From Aquabacter sp. L1I39 (GTDB lineage Bacteria > Pseudomonadota > Alphaproteobacteria > Rhizobiales > Xanthobacteraceae), in the NCBI RefSeq assembly GCF_017742835.1, contig NZ_CP072392.1, positions 583,388 to 647,387 of the forward strand: a stretch of 64,000 bases of DNA, read 5' to 3'. The position numbers and the translations under genes were made by a program. Of the stretch, positions 46,284 through 55,600 are shown in pieces (position 1 is the first letter of the stretch; each line of letters begins with the position of its first letter). The notes beneath the pieces were generated by a model that saw only the letters and a list, made by a program, of their open reading frames with translations, had not been told where the DNA came from and made no database searches.

Positions 46284-46703
46284 TCAGGCGGCGCGCGGCG
46301 GCCGGCAATGAGGGTCCGCGAGGATCGCCTCCTCGATGGGAAAGAGCCCCCGCAAAGCTCTCAGCGCGTCGTAAACCCGTTCGGATTCAACGAGTTGCCC
46401 CACCTCGTCCAGCCCGTGCAGAACGTCGAGGTTCCGGAACGAGGTAAAGAGCGCCGCCAGCTGCTGGAAGAACAGGTTCCGCGCAGCCCCCGCATTGGCC
46501 GGGTCCATCAGGATGGCCTGGGCGACGAAATAGAGCTGGCGCAGCGGCGTGGTGGTTTCCTCCAGCTGCATGACGTGATTTTCCATGAGGAACGTCACGT
46601 CATTCATCAATTCGACGCACACCTTGCGGTCGAAACGAACCACCGCCCCGTTGATGTAAAGCTTTTCCCCCGCTCTCAGATTGAGCTGCATGGATTTTTT
46701 CAT
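46284..46703 (-). CDS. flbT: FlbT, post-transcriptional flagellin regulator
   Basis: FlbT controls flagellin mRNA stability and translation in alphaproteobacteria. The 139 residues have the family opening LNLRAGEKLYINGAVVRFDR, then EVMNDV-like region VELMNDVTFLMENHVM. The start overlaps the flaF stop by 4 bp. Usually FlbT and FlaF act in opposite directions on flagellin. Confidence 0.92.
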   Translation of the reverse strand: MKKSMQLNLRAGEKLYINGAVVRFDRKVCVELMNDVTFLMENHVMQLEETTTPLRQLYFVAQAILMDPANAGAARNLFFQQLAALFTSFRNLDVLHGLDEVGQLVESERVYDALRALRGLFPIEEAILADPHCRPPRAA

Positions 46704-47044
46704 GACAGTCCGTCCCGGATGGCTCTGTTGACCTCGATGAGGCCGGCGAAGTTGGAAGAACGTTCGTTGAGAATGTCATCCCCCTCCTTCATCACCCAAA
46801 GACCAATGGAAATGAGGCTCGCCTTCAAGTCGTCGGGCAACTCGTTATGGGGGTTGGACAGGTCGGAGATCAGAAAACCCCAGAGCTTCTGAGTATATTC
46901 GATCGCCTCCAGCGCAGAAGAACCCCGGTCGGACAAGGAGGCAGTGTCGAGCAAGCCGATGGCATGATCGAGGGCGAGGCGCTCCCGCTCGCGTTTGATG
47001 GCTCCGGATTCCTCGAGAATCTCGGCATAGGAGAACTTATACAT
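46700..47044 (-). CDS. flaF: FlaF, flagellin synthesis regulator
   Basis: FlaF helps flagellin synthesis and export in alphaproteobacteria. The 114-residue form begins at the ATG at 47044, preceded by GAGGG; an ATG 27 bases upstream overlaps flgL and would add nine residues. The helical body shows SGAIKRERERLALDHAIGLL and LWGFLISDLSNPHNELPDDL. Partner of FlbT. Confidence 0.88.
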   Translation of the reverse strand: MYKFSYAEILEESGAIKRERERLALDHAIGLLDTASLSDRGSSALEAIEYTQKLWGFLISDLSNPHNELPDDLKASLISIGLWVMKEGDDILNERSSNFAGLIEVNRAIRDGLS

Positions 47045-47063
47045 GACGCCCTCGTTACTGCCT

Positions 47064-48110
47064 TCAAACATAATTTAGAATGCTCAGCTGCATGATCTTA
47101 GCCGTGGTCGAGTAGGACATCTGCAGTTGAGTGGTTAGCGTATCCAGTCTCGTCTTGGCCTCTGCAGGGTCCACACCTTCGATCGCGGCAATACGGGCAG
47201 AGACCACATCGAGCGAATTCTGTGTCGCGGTCTCAGCCGCCGCGATTCGCGTCTGGGAAACACCGAGCGTGCTGGAGACTGCGGTCAGCCCGGACACGGC
47301 CGCACCCGTCACATCGACCGCCTTCTTCAGCACCATATCCTTGGCGGCCTCCGGCAAGGCGGTCAGACCCAGCTGGGACACCATGGTGTATGCCATGGCA
47401 AGGTTGCGCATGGCTGTGGTGTTGGCGGTGGTGGAGACGGGGACGGTCTCGGACGTGGAGATGCGGGTTGTGACGTCCTGGCTTGATGCGCGCGACCAGT
47501 CCTGGCCCCAGGCGGGGTCGGCGAACAAGGCGGCGAACTCATTGTTCAGGAAGTCCTCCATATCGGAGGCGGAGATATTGGCGATGTTCGGATCATTCTG
47601 CGGGTCGGCGGCATTGAGGCCGAAACGCAGGGCGAAAGCTGCGTTGACGGCCGCCTTGGGCCCACTATCGTAATCGACAAGAGGAGCGATCGAACTATTT
47701 TCGCCACCGAATGCGTAGCGCTGCCCGTCGCTTGTATTCATCATCGCCGTGAAAGCGGAAAGTCCGGACTTGGCCTGATCCACCATGATGGCGGTGCCCA
47801 GATTGCTCGACTTGGCGGCGATCAGATTCTGCAGGAATGTGTTGGTATCGCTGGAAATTTGACCCAGTGCCGTCTGTGTGAGATCAAGACGGCTCTTGGC
47901 CAGGGCATGATCTTGCTTGAGCGTGGTCAGGCGCGCCTCGGCGGCGTGCAGATCGACGCTCTGGCCAGTGCCCACCCCCAGAGAAAGCCCCAGATCTGCG
48001 CTTCGCCCGGTCGAAATTTCCACCTGAGCTTTGGTGATCTCGGTTTGCAGGCGCGGCAGAACATTGCGGGCGGCGCTGGTCCAGGCGAGGGTCGAGATGT
48101 AGGTGCTCAT
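47064..48110 (-). CDS. flgL: FlgL, hook-filament junction protein
   Basis: FlgL joins the hook to the filament. The 348 residues have a flagellin-like N-terminal helical domain (QTEITKAQVEISTGRSADLG near residue 21) and a conserved C-terminal helix (STTAKIMQLSILNYV). The start is one of two adjacent ATG codons (48110 or 48113), close after the flgK stop. Confidence 0.88.
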   Translation of the reverse strand: MSTYISTLAWTSAARNVLPRLQTEITKAQVEISTGRSADLGLSLGVGTGQSVDLHAAEARLTTLKQDHALAKSRLDLTQTALGQISSDTNTFLQNLIAAKSSNLGTAIMVDQAKSGLSAFTAMMNTSDGQRYAFGGENSSIAPLVDYDSGPKAAVNAAFALRFGLNAADPQNDPNIANISASDMEDFLNNEFAALFADPAWGQDWSRASSQDVTTRISTSETVPVSTTANTTAMRNLAMAYTMVSQLGLTALPEAAKDMVLKKAVDVTGAAVSGLTAVSSTLGVSQTRIAAAETATQNSLDVVSARIAAIEGVDPAEAKTRLDTLTTQLQMSYSTTAKIMQLSILNYV

Positions 48111-48118
48111 CATGGCGA

Positions 48119-49585
48119 TCACCGGATGGCGCTGAAGAGGGTATCGAAGAGCTGGTTGACCACTCCGATCAGCTTGGAGGAGGCCTGGTAGGAGCGCTCC
48201 AGCTCCAGCTGGTTGGCATATTCCTGGTCGAGATTGATCCCGGTGGCGTTGGACATGGCGGTGGAGGCCTGGGACAGGACCGCCTGCTCGCTGTCGGCGC
48301 GGGTGGAGGTGGTCTGGCGCAGGCCCTCCAGCCAGCTCACGGAGGCGGAAGCAAACCCCGACAGGGGCTTGGGGGTGGCGCCAAGGCCGGAAGCGCTGTC
48401 ATAGGTCCGCGCGGTGGCAAGGCCCGTGCCGAGATCCTCCAGGCGCTGCTGGAAGCTCGATGCGCTGGCCGTGTTATAGCCATAGGCCGCACCGTTAAGG
48501 CCGCCGTCGCGCAGCACGAAGGGATCGCCGCCCTGGGCGGCGTCGGCGCCGGAATGAACCGCGAGCGTGCCGGCAAGACCGGCGGTGAGGCTGGCGGGAA
48601 CGGTGGCGGTGCCGTCACCCACCGTGAACAGACCGGCGGCAGCAGGTGCACCGCCGCCGGTCTGATCCTGCTCGGAGAACGCGGAAACCAGTCCCCGGGC
48701 AAGCTCGTCCAGCTGGTTCTGATAGGTGGGCGCGAGGGTGTCGCGCAAAGTGGCAAGGCCCGCGATACGGCCGGACAGGAGCGGCATGGCCGCATCCGTG
48801 CCGGTCACCGCCACACCGTCCACGAACACCGCCTGACCGTCGGTGGTGGCATCGAGCACCGTGGAGGGCCGGAACGTCACCGCCCGCGGCACGGTGTCAA
48901 AAAGGGTGGCCCCGCTGTCGGTGTAGATGACCACGTCATTGTGGCCACGAGAGACGGTGGAGATGCCCATTTCCTGGGACAGGCTGGACAGGATCGCGTC
49001 ACGGCGGTCCATGGCGTCGGTCACATCGACGCCCCGCGCACTGCCGGAGACGACGGTGGCGTTCTCCACCTCGAACTGCGCCAAGAGGTCATTGACCTTG
49101 GTGACCGAGGTGCCGATGCCGGCATCGGCGTCGGTGCGGGCCTGCTGCACCGTGTCGGTGGCGCTGTTGAGCGATCGGGCGAGATCGGTCGCGGCGGTGA
49201 CCACGGTCTGGGCGAAGCCGGGGTCATCGGGCGCGTTGGCGGCGCTCTGGAGGGCGCTCTGCAGCACGCCGAGCCGGGCGGCGGGCGAGGTCGTCGAATT
49301 GGTATCGCCGATGGTCTGCTTGAGCGTGTCGAGGCCGTCGAGCACCGCACGCTGCTGGGCGGTGTTGGAGGTGGCTCCCAGCATGCGGTCGAAGAGGGGG
49401 CCGCCGGTCGCGCGCGAGATGGTCACGACCCGGCTCGAACCGTCGCCGGACGTCACCGTCAGGGCGATCTTGCGCGAGGCATTGGGGTCGTTGGCACCGG
49501 CGACGTTGCGGCTGGACACCGACAATTGCGACGCGGTGGTGTTCAGCGACGAACGCGCGGTGTTGAAGGCGAGCGACAGGCTCAT
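48119..49585 (-). CDS. flgK: FlgK, hook-filament junction protein
   Basis: FlgK forms the first junction zone between hook and filament. The 488 residues begin MSLSLAFNTARSSLNTTASQ, with the N-terminal heptad region, and end with the C-terminal helix (EYANQLELERSYQASSKLIG) shared by hook-associated proteins. The middle domain is smaller than in E. coli FlgK. It lies 34 bp after flgE. Confidence 0.93.
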   Translation of the reverse strand: MSLSLAFNTARSSLNTTASQLSVSSRNVAGANDPNASRKIALTVTSGDGSSRVVTISRATGGPLFDRMLGATSNTAQQRAVLDGLDTLKQTIGDTNSTTSPAARLGVLQSALQSAANAPDDPGFAQTVVTAATDLARSLNSATDTVQQARTDADAGIGTSVTKVNDLLAQFEVENATVVSGSARGVDVTDAMDRRDAILSSLSQEMGISTVSRGHNDVVIYTDSGATLFDTVPRAVTFRPSTVLDATTDGQAVFVDGVAVTGTDAAMPLLSGRIAGLATLRDTLAPTYQNQLDELARGLVSAFSEQDQTGGGAPAAAGLFTVGDGTATVPASLTAGLAGTLAVHSGADAAQGGDPFVLRDGGLNGAAYGYNTASASSFQQRLEDLGTGLATARTYDSASGLGATPKPLSGFASASVSWLEGLRQTTSTRADSEQAVLSQASTAMSNATGINLDQEYANQLELERSYQASSKLIGVVNQLFDTLFSAIR

Positions 49586-49619
49586 GGCACCCTCTCAGGC
49601 CGGAGAACAGACGGCGCAC

Positions 49620-50876
49620 TCACCGCTTCAGGTTCATGAGCACGTCCAGCAGCTCCGTGCCGGTCTGGAACACCTTGGAATTGGCCGTATAGTCGCGCTG
49701 GGCGACGATCATCTTGGTCAGCTCAGAGGCCATGTCCACGTTGGACTGCTCGGTGGCGCCGGAGACCAGGGAGCCGAGGCCCACCTGCTCGGGGAAGCCC
49801 ACCTGCACAAGGCCGGATTCCACCGTGGCTGTGAAGGCGTTGCCTGCGAGCGGGGCGAGCCGGTCCGGGCTCTCCACGAAGGCGAGCGGTACCTTGAAGA
49901 TGGCGGACTGGCGCCCGTTGGCGTCGGTGGCATAGACCGTGCCGTCGGACTTGATCACCACGCCCTGGACGGCGGCGGGCGCATTGCCGTTCACCGTGGC
50001 GGTGAGGGGCGTGTAGCCGGCGCTGAGCTGAGTCATGCCGGACAGGTCCATGGTCAAGGGCTGTCCATCGGGCACCGTGAAGGAGATGGAATCGCCCGAG
50101 GTGAGATTGCCCATGGTGTCGAAATTCATGGTCTGGGTGGCCAGCGGCCCGGCGCCATAGGGGAAGCCCCCGGAGGCGGAGGCCTGAGCGCGGTCGAACA
50201 CGGCCAGTTCCCACACGCCCGGCGCCGTCGCCGTCTTGGTCATGTAGAGATCCAGGGTGACCTTGTTGCCGAGATTGTCGAAGGCCACCAGCGAGGACTT
50301 CTCGGTGAAGGCGGAGGTGGCCAGGTTGTCAGCCGGCGTATCTCCGGTCTCAACCGCACTGTTGGCCGGCAGGTTGGCGGCGAAGGCGCCGCTGGTGGAG
50401 GCATTGGCCTCCAGCTTGGTGTTCTGGAAGTTTATGGGCTGGAGCCCGCCGAAGCCGTTCAGCACCACGTCGGGGGTACCGTCGGCAATATCGTAGCCCA
50501 TGAGGGTCAGGCCGGCGCTGTTGACCAGGTTGCCGGTGGACGCATCCACCTGGAAGGCACCGGCGCGGGTCAGCAGGCTCTGGCCGGAGGGGTCCTGCAC
50601 CAGGAAGAAGCCGTTGCCCTGGATGGCAAGGTCCGTGGACGAGGTGGTGTAGGCGAGGCCGCCCTGCTTGGAGATGGACTGGCGCGTGTTCGTGGTCACA
50701 GCGCCCGACTCATACTGCGTGGAGCTTGAGCTCAGGAGCAGCGAGGAGAATTCCGAGGACACGCTCTTGTAACCGGTGGTGCCGGTATTGGCGATGTTCT
50801 CGGACACATTGCTGAGCATGTTGGATTGCGCCGTCATGCCGGACACGCTCGTCCGCAGCATCCCATAGAGACTCAT
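49620..50876 (-). CDS. flgE: FlgE, hook protein
   Basis: FlgE polymerises into the flagellar hook. The 418 residues begin with the rod/hook N-terminus GMLRTSVSGMTAQSNMLSNV followed by SENIANTGTTGYK and end with the matching C-terminal helix (VDMASELTKMIVAQRDYTAN). The ATG at 50876 is chosen because it starts the conserved region. Confidence 0.95.
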   Translation of the reverse strand: MSLYGMLRTSVSGMTAQSNMLSNVSENIANTGTTGYKSVSSEFSSLLLSSSSTQYESGAVTTNTRQSISKQGGLAYTTSSTDLAIQGNGFFLVQDPSGQSLLTRAGAFQVDASTGNLVNSAGLTLMGYDIADGTPDVVLNGFGGLQPINFQNTKLEANASTSGAFAANLPANSAVETGDTPADNLATSAFTEKSSLVAFDNLGNKVTLDLYMTKTATAPGVWELAVFDRAQASASGGFPYGAGPLATQTMNFDTMGNLTSGDSISFTVPDGQPLTMDLSGMTQLSAGYTPLTATVNGNAPAAVQGVVIKSDGTVYATDANGRQSAIFKVPLAFVESPDRLAPLAGNAFTATVESGLVQVGFPEQVGLGSLVSGATEQSNVDMASELTKMIVAQRDYTANSKVFQTGTELLDVLMNLKR

Positions 50877-51155
50877 GAAACCAACTCCGGTGGTGAGCGG
50901 GGCATCTGCCGGGCACTGTGGCCCTCGCCGCATTTGAGGCCGCTTGGCTTGCGTGGGGCTGGAGCGGCGCAGCGGATTGCCATGCCGCGCCAGCTGCCAT
51001 GACAGCGCGCCGCCGGCGGGAGCGGGCGGCGCGCGATCGGGGGGCGGATGCCGGCCGGCAGACCGGCCGGCGAGAGCGCTTCAGCGTTTCACTGAAACCC
51101 CGTAGCGCCCTATGCCTTTGTTTTAACGCACAGACTTGACGCGAACCCGTTCACA
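50877..51155. other. Intergenic region between the RTX protein gene and flgE
   Basis: About 280 bp on the same transcriptional strand. It has a GC hairpin with arms GCCGGCCGG and CCGGCCGGC at 51050-51071. A TTTCAGTGAAACGCTGAA segment on the minus strand at about 51080-51097 forms a second hairpin-like structure. Both could terminate the RTX gene. The flgE promoter should lie downstream, but I cannot name it. Confidence 0.5.
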
Positions 51156-53105
51156 TCAGCCGACAAAGTCGTACTGAGCCGGGGTCATGAAGTGCGCCTG
51201 CATCTCGCTGGAGTGCATGATGTCGTCGGCGACGGCCGCATAGTCGGCGCCGGCATACTGGCTGACTTCGGCCGTGGTCGCGGCGCGGCCCAGCAGGCCC
51301 TCGAACACCGCATTCACGGAGAGGTCGGCAGCGGCGACGCCGGTGCCATTGTCCACCGCTTCGGCCGAGGTGAGGAAGCTCAGCGCCACCTGGCCCAGCG
51401 AAGTCCCGTTCTCCACCACGTCGAGCTGGCCAAGAAGGCCGGCAGCATCCGCCTGGCGGCCGAGCACCTGCTGGTAGAGCGCACCGAGCCAAGCCACGTT
51501 GGCGTCCGGAACCAGCTCCACGCCGGTGTCGGAGAACTGGACGTGCTCCACATTGATGAGCGTGGTCACTTCGGCCGGATTGGCAACGGAGCGCACAAAG
51601 AAGTGCACGCCGTCGGTGCTCACCTGGTAGTCCGTGCTGGCGCCGGAGAACACCGCAGTGTCGGTGCCGGTGCGACCGTCAATATGGTCGGAGCCGCCAT
51701 TGCCGGTGATGGTGTCGTCGAGGACGCCAGCCACCAGGTTGTCGGCGCCGCCGGTGCCTTCGAGCACGCCGGGGGCGGTCCCGTTCACATAGAAGTTCAG
51801 GTCGCTGGCGCCGTGGACGCCCATCAGCTCGGGAGAGGCGAGGAAGTGGTTGGCCACCTGGCCGATGCTGACGCCGTTGGCGAGGTTCTGCTCGTGATAG
51901 GCAAGGCCCGCCGGGTCCGCCTCGCGGCCGAGCAGCACGCGATAGAGCATCTCGACGCTCACGTCCGAAACGGACGCCACGCCGGTGCCGTTAGCCACCG
52001 CCTCGGGAGAGGTGAGGAAGGCGACGGCGATGTCGCCGGCGGACATGCCGCGCTCCACCTGGCCCACATAGAACTGGATGCCGCCGAGATCAGCCTGGCG
52101 GCCCAGCACCTGGCTGTAGAGGGCGGAGATCCAGCTGACGCTGTCGGGGGTGGTGACGTCCACGGTCGCGTCGGAGAAGACCAGGTGCTCCACATTCACC
52201 AGCTGGGTGACCTGGGAGGGGTCCGCCTTGGAGGTGACGAGGGTCAGGCCGCGGTCCTGCGAGACGGTGTAGTCGGCCGCGTTGCCGGCGAAATAGGCGC
52301 TGTCGCTGCCCGCGCCGCCATGCAGCAGGGTGTTGCCGGAGGCGCCGGTCATGAAGTCGTTGCCGGCGCCGGCAAAGGCCTGCGCATTGAGGCCAGACGC
52401 CACCACCACGTCGCCCGCAGCGCTGGCGAGGGTCTGCGCGCCGGCATCGGCGAAGAACAGCGAACCGGACGTGTTCGGCATGGTGGCCTTCACATCGGCC
52501 AGCATCTTGGCGACCAGATCCGCATTGGGGATGTTGTCGAAGGGGCTGGCAATGTGGGGCGTGGTGATGGTCATGCCATCACCGATGGCCACGTTCGACT
52601 GGAACGCCAGGGTGCCCGCAGACCCGAACGCCGGCAAGGTGAGGTTGGCGGCGGTGCCGAGGGAATTGGTGATGGCGGCGCCGTTGGCCTCCAGCGCGCT
52701 GGCGCTCGCATAGTTCAGATCCGAAGTGGAATCGTCCGCCTGCACCGTATAGGTGAAGTGCAGCGTGTCGGTTCCGGAGCCAGACACATAGGTGGCATAA
52801 GCATTGGCGCCGCCGGTGCCAAGCAGCAGGCGGGGCGCGCCGTTGGTGGTGTCCACGAACATGGTGGAATCGAAGGTCACCGCCACGCTGAAGGTATCGC
52901 CGGTGTGGAAGACGCCGTCGCTGTCTGTGTCCACCTTGTTCACCAGCGGACGGCTCGGGCCGCTGGAGGCCGGAACACCGTTGATGATGTTGTAGATGGT
53001 CTGGTCGAGGACCTCCGCCTGGAGCGAAGGACCGGTGAGCTGGCTCCGCAGCGCGAGCAGAGCGCTGAGGATACCGGTCGTATCAAGACTGATCGGATTG
53101 GACAT
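51156..53105 (-). CDS. RTX/DUF4214 repeat protein with internal duplication, in the flagellar locus
   Basis: An unusual 649-residue protein, probably secreted. Residues 55-190 look like a beta-rich Ig/cadherin-type domain. Two copies of a module of about 190 residues follow (about 243-430 and 452-640). Each module has RTX-type Gly/Asp repeats (NTLLHGGAGSDSAYFAGNA; ITGNGGSDHIDGRTGTDTAV), a beta segment (LVNVEHLVFSD and LINVEHVQFSD) and DUF4214 units (ALYSQVLGRQAD, LYRVLLGREADPAG, ALYQQVLGRQADAAG). No N-terminal signal is visible, as expected for type I secretion. It may be a surface or extracellular calcium-binding protein. It lies between flgE and fliI; its link to motility is unproven. Confidence 0.75.
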   Translation of the reverse strand: MSNPISLDTTGILSALLALRSQLTGPSLQAEVLDQTIYNIINGVPASSGPSRPLVNKVDTDSDGVFHTGDTFSVAVTFDSTMFVDTTNGAPRLLLGTGGANAYATYVSGSGTDTLHFTYTVQADDSTSDLNYASASALEANGAAITNSLGTAANLTLPAFGSAGTLAFQSNVAIGDGMTITTPHIASPFDNIPNADLVAKMLADVKATMPNTSGSLFFADAGAQTLASAAGDVVVASGLNAQAFAGAGNDFMTGASGNTLLHGGAGSDSAYFAGNAADYTVSQDRGLTLVTSKADPSQVTQLVNVEHLVFSDATVDVTTPDSVSWISALYSQVLGRQADLGGIQFYVGQVERGMSAGDIAVAFLTSPEAVANGTGVASVSDVSVEMLYRVLLGREADPAGLAYHEQNLANGVSIGQVANHFLASPELMGVHGASDLNFYVNGTAPGVLEGTGGADNLVAGVLDDTITGNGGSDHIDGRTGTDTAVFSGASTDYQVSTDGVHFFVRSVANPAEVTTLINVEHVQFSDTGVELVPDANVAWLGALYQQVLGRQADAAGLLGQLDVVENGTSLGQVALSFLTSAEAVDNGTGVAAADLSVNAVFEGLLGRAATTAEVSQYAGADYAAVADDIMHSSEMQAHFMTPAQYDFVG

Positions 53106-53328
53106 TCTGTAACCCCAAATTCTAGTGAGCTCGCACCTGTTTCTCGGAGCCCATGGGATCACGCTACTTTTCAATGCTTGTGTGAGGCTGATGCCACCGC
53201 GCAACTATACATTTTATGGTTTGATTTATATTTCAGCCGGCTATAAAATTCTTGCCCTACCAGGGTGCCGACCCCCCATTTCCCCTGGAGGACGGCGTCA
53301 CGCCCGCATCCCCCAGCGCCAGGACGCC
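53106..53328. other. AT-rich leader region of the RTX/DUF4214 gene
   Basis: About 220 bp between two minus-strand genes. The part 53190-53260 is clearly richer in A and T than its surroundings. A promoter for the RTX gene is expected here, but none is certain. Confidence 0.4.
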
Positions 53329-54666
53329 TCATGCCCGCAAGGCGGCGGCAAGATCCGCGAACGGATCGAGCGAGGCCGGGGAGCCCGCCTGCTGGCGCAG
53401 CGCTTCATAGATGCGGGGCACCACCGCCACCGCCTGGTCCAACTCGGCATCGCTGCCGGCCTGGTAGCCGCCCATCAGGCGCAGGTCGCGTGTGTCCTCG
53501 AAGCGGGCGATGAGGCCCTTCAGGCTGCGCACCAACTCGCGCTCCGGCTCGCTCCACACCTCGCCCGCCAGGCGCGAAATGGAACCGAGCACGTTCACCG
53601 CCGGAAAGCGTCCCTGGTCGGCAATGGCCCGGTCGAGCACGATATGGCCGTCCAGCGTGCCGCGAATGGCATCCGCCACCGGGTCGTTATGGTCGTCGCC
53701 ATCCACCAGCACGGAGAAGACGGCGGAGATGTTGCCCGTCCCTTCCGCCCCTGGCCCCGCCCGCTCCAGAAGGCGCGGCAAGGTGGAGAAGACGGACGGC
53801 GCATAGCCGCGCGCCACTGCCGGCTCGCCCGCGGCCAGCGCCACGTCGCGCGCGGCATGGGCATAGCGGGTGACCGAATCAACGATCAGCAGCACCGATT
53901 CGCCCAGATCCCGGAAGTATTCGGCAATGGAGAGCGCCGCCTGCGGGGCGAGGCGACGCATCATGGGGCTCTCGTCGGAGGTTGAGACCACCACCACCGC
54001 GCGATGACGGTTGGGCGCCAGCGGTCCTTCCAGGAATTCGCGCACCTCGCGCCCGCGCTCGCCCACCAGCGCCACCACCACCGTATCGAAACCCTGGCAG
54101 CCCGCCAGCATGGACAGAAGCGTGGACTTGCCCACGCCCGAGCCGGCGAAGATGCCGATGCGCTGGCCCTCGCAGATGGGGGTGAAGATGTCGATGACCT
54201 TGACCCCGGTGCGCAGCGGCTTGTGGATGCGGGCGCGCGTCATGGCGGGCGGCGGCTCAGCATCGAGCGGCATGCGCCGCTCCCCGCGCAAGAGCGGCCC
54301 GGCGCCGTCGAGCGGCTGGCCGAGCGCATTGACGACCCGCCCCTTCCAGCCCGGATCGGGCGAGAGGGTGAGGGCGCCGATGCGATGGGCCACCGCGCCC
54401 ACCCCCACATTGGCCCGCTCGTCGAACGGCTTGACCACCACGCCCGCATGGTCGAGCCGGATCACCTCGCCGATGCGCGCGCGCCCGTCCGCCTCAAAGC
54501 CGACGCGTTCGCCCAGCTTGACGAAGCCGGACAGGCCGCTGACCCGGAAATGGGTGGGCGCCACCTCGCGCACGGTGCCGCCCACGCGCACGGGGGGAAC
54601 CTCCTCAAGCCCGGCTTCCACCGTGGCACGCAGCGCCGCCAATGCCTTCATGACGTGATCCTTCAT
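53329..54666 (-). CDS. fliI: FliI, flagellar export ATPase
   Basis: FliI is the ATPase of flagellar export. The 445 residues have Walker A GIFAGSGVGKST at about 171-182, the family stretch ERGREVREF, and the Walker B LLIVDSVTRYAHAARDV. The N-terminal beta-barrel domain precedes them. It lies between flgF and the RTX gene; fliH is not seen in this window. Confidence 0.95.
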   Translation of the reverse strand: MKDHVMKALAALRATVEAGLEEVPPVRVGGTVREVAPTHFRVSGLSGFVKLGERVGFEADGRARIGEVIRLDHAGVVVKPFDERANVGVGAVAHRIGALTLSPDPGWKGRVVNALGQPLDGAGPLLRGERRMPLDAEPPPAMTRARIHKPLRTGVKVIDIFTPICEGQRIGIFAGSGVGKSTLLSMLAGCQGFDTVVVALVGERGREVREFLEGPLAPNRHRAVVVVSTSDESPMMRRLAPQAALSIAEYFRDLGESVLLIVDSVTRYAHAARDVALAAGEPAVARGYAPSVFSTLPRLLERAGPGAEGTGNISAVFSVLVDGDDHNDPVADAIRGTLDGHIVLDRAIADQGRFPAVNVLGSISRLAGEVWSEPERELVRSLKGLIARFEDTRDLRLMGGYQAGSDAELDQAVAVVPRIYEALRQQAGSPASLDPFADLAAALRA

Positions 54667-54675
54667 CCGCGCCCG

Positions 54676-55401
54676 TCAGGAGCTAGGGCCCAGCGTGCGG
54701 ATGGCGTTGTCGGTGGAGGATTCCACCTGGTTCACCGCTGCCATGGCCTGCTCGAACGCGCGCTGGATCATGATCAGGCGGGTCATTTCGCGGACCGGGT
54801 CCACGTTCGAACTTTCCGAATAGCCCTGGTGGATCGCCACCTTGGTGAAGTCCTGGACCAGATCCGCCGGCTGGTCGGGAATGACGGAGGAATTGTCGGC
54901 GCGGGTGAGATTGGCGCCGGCGGGAATGGTGAAGAGGCCCACCTTGCCCACCGCGATGGTGCCCTGGGAGATGGAGCCGTCCGAGCCGATCCGCACCTCG
55001 CCGCCGGCCGGATCGATGGCGAGCGGCGTGCCGCCGGCATCGAGCACGGGATAATTGTTCACCGACAGGAGTTGCCCCTCGGCGCTCATATGCATGCGGC
55101 CGTCGCGGGTATAGGCGATGCCCGCCGGGGTCTTCACCGAAAACCAGGCATCCCCCTGCACCGCCACGTCCAGCGGGTTGCCGGTGAATTTGGACTGGCC
55201 GGCGGTGAGGTCCGTATAGGTTTCGCCCACCGTGGCGAAGGCCACGTCCCGTCCGCCCGCCTGATCGATGAGCGTCTCGAAGCGGATGCGTTCCGCCCGG
55301 TAGCCCGCGGTGTTCATGTTTGCCACATTGTTGGCCACCGTCGCCAGGCGGCGTTCCATGGCCATCTGCCCGGAGAGCGCCACGTAAAGGCCCGTCGGCA
55401 T
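54676..55401 (-). CDS. flgF: FlgF, proximal rod protein
   Basis: FlgF is a rod protein. The 241 residues open with LYVALSGQMAMERRLATVAN followed by NVANMNTAGYRAER, typical of rod/hook proteins, and end with EMTRLIMIQRAFEQAMAAVN. It is shorter than FlgG (262 residues), which lies at 62202. fliI follows 10 bp after its stop; motA lies divergently about 200 bp upstream. Confidence 0.92.
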   Translation of the reverse strand: MPTGLYVALSGQMAMERRLATVANNVANMNTAGYRAERIRFETLIDQAGGRDVAFATVGETYTDLTAGQSKFTGNPLDVAVQGDAWFSVKTPAGIAYTRDGRMHMSAEGQLLSVNNYPVLDAGGTPLAIDPAGGEVRIGSDGSISQGTIAVGKVGLFTIPAGANLTRADNSSVIPDQPADLVQDFTKVAIHQGYSESSNVDPVREMTRLIMIQRAFEQAMAAVNQVESSTDNAIRTLGPSS

Positions 55402-55600
55402 GCCGTGCTCCCTGTTGAGCGCGCCGCAGTTCCGCCGGCGGGGCGGCTGCGCGCGCGTTCATCTTCCTCGCCCCGCAGGCTTGCCCGAGCCTGACCTGCC
55501 GCATGCGCTCACCGCCCGCGCACCATCTCCCGGCCGGTAACCAGCCTCGCGCAATCCACGCCCCCTAGACCGGGTTTCAGTTGAATCGGGGGATCAGGCT

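Noticed and set aside
51192..53246. Plus-strand frame of about 680 codons opposite the RTX/DUF4214 gene
   Set aside because: The minus-strand frame contains repeated RTX and DUF4214 motifs; the plus-strand product has none and is a shadow.
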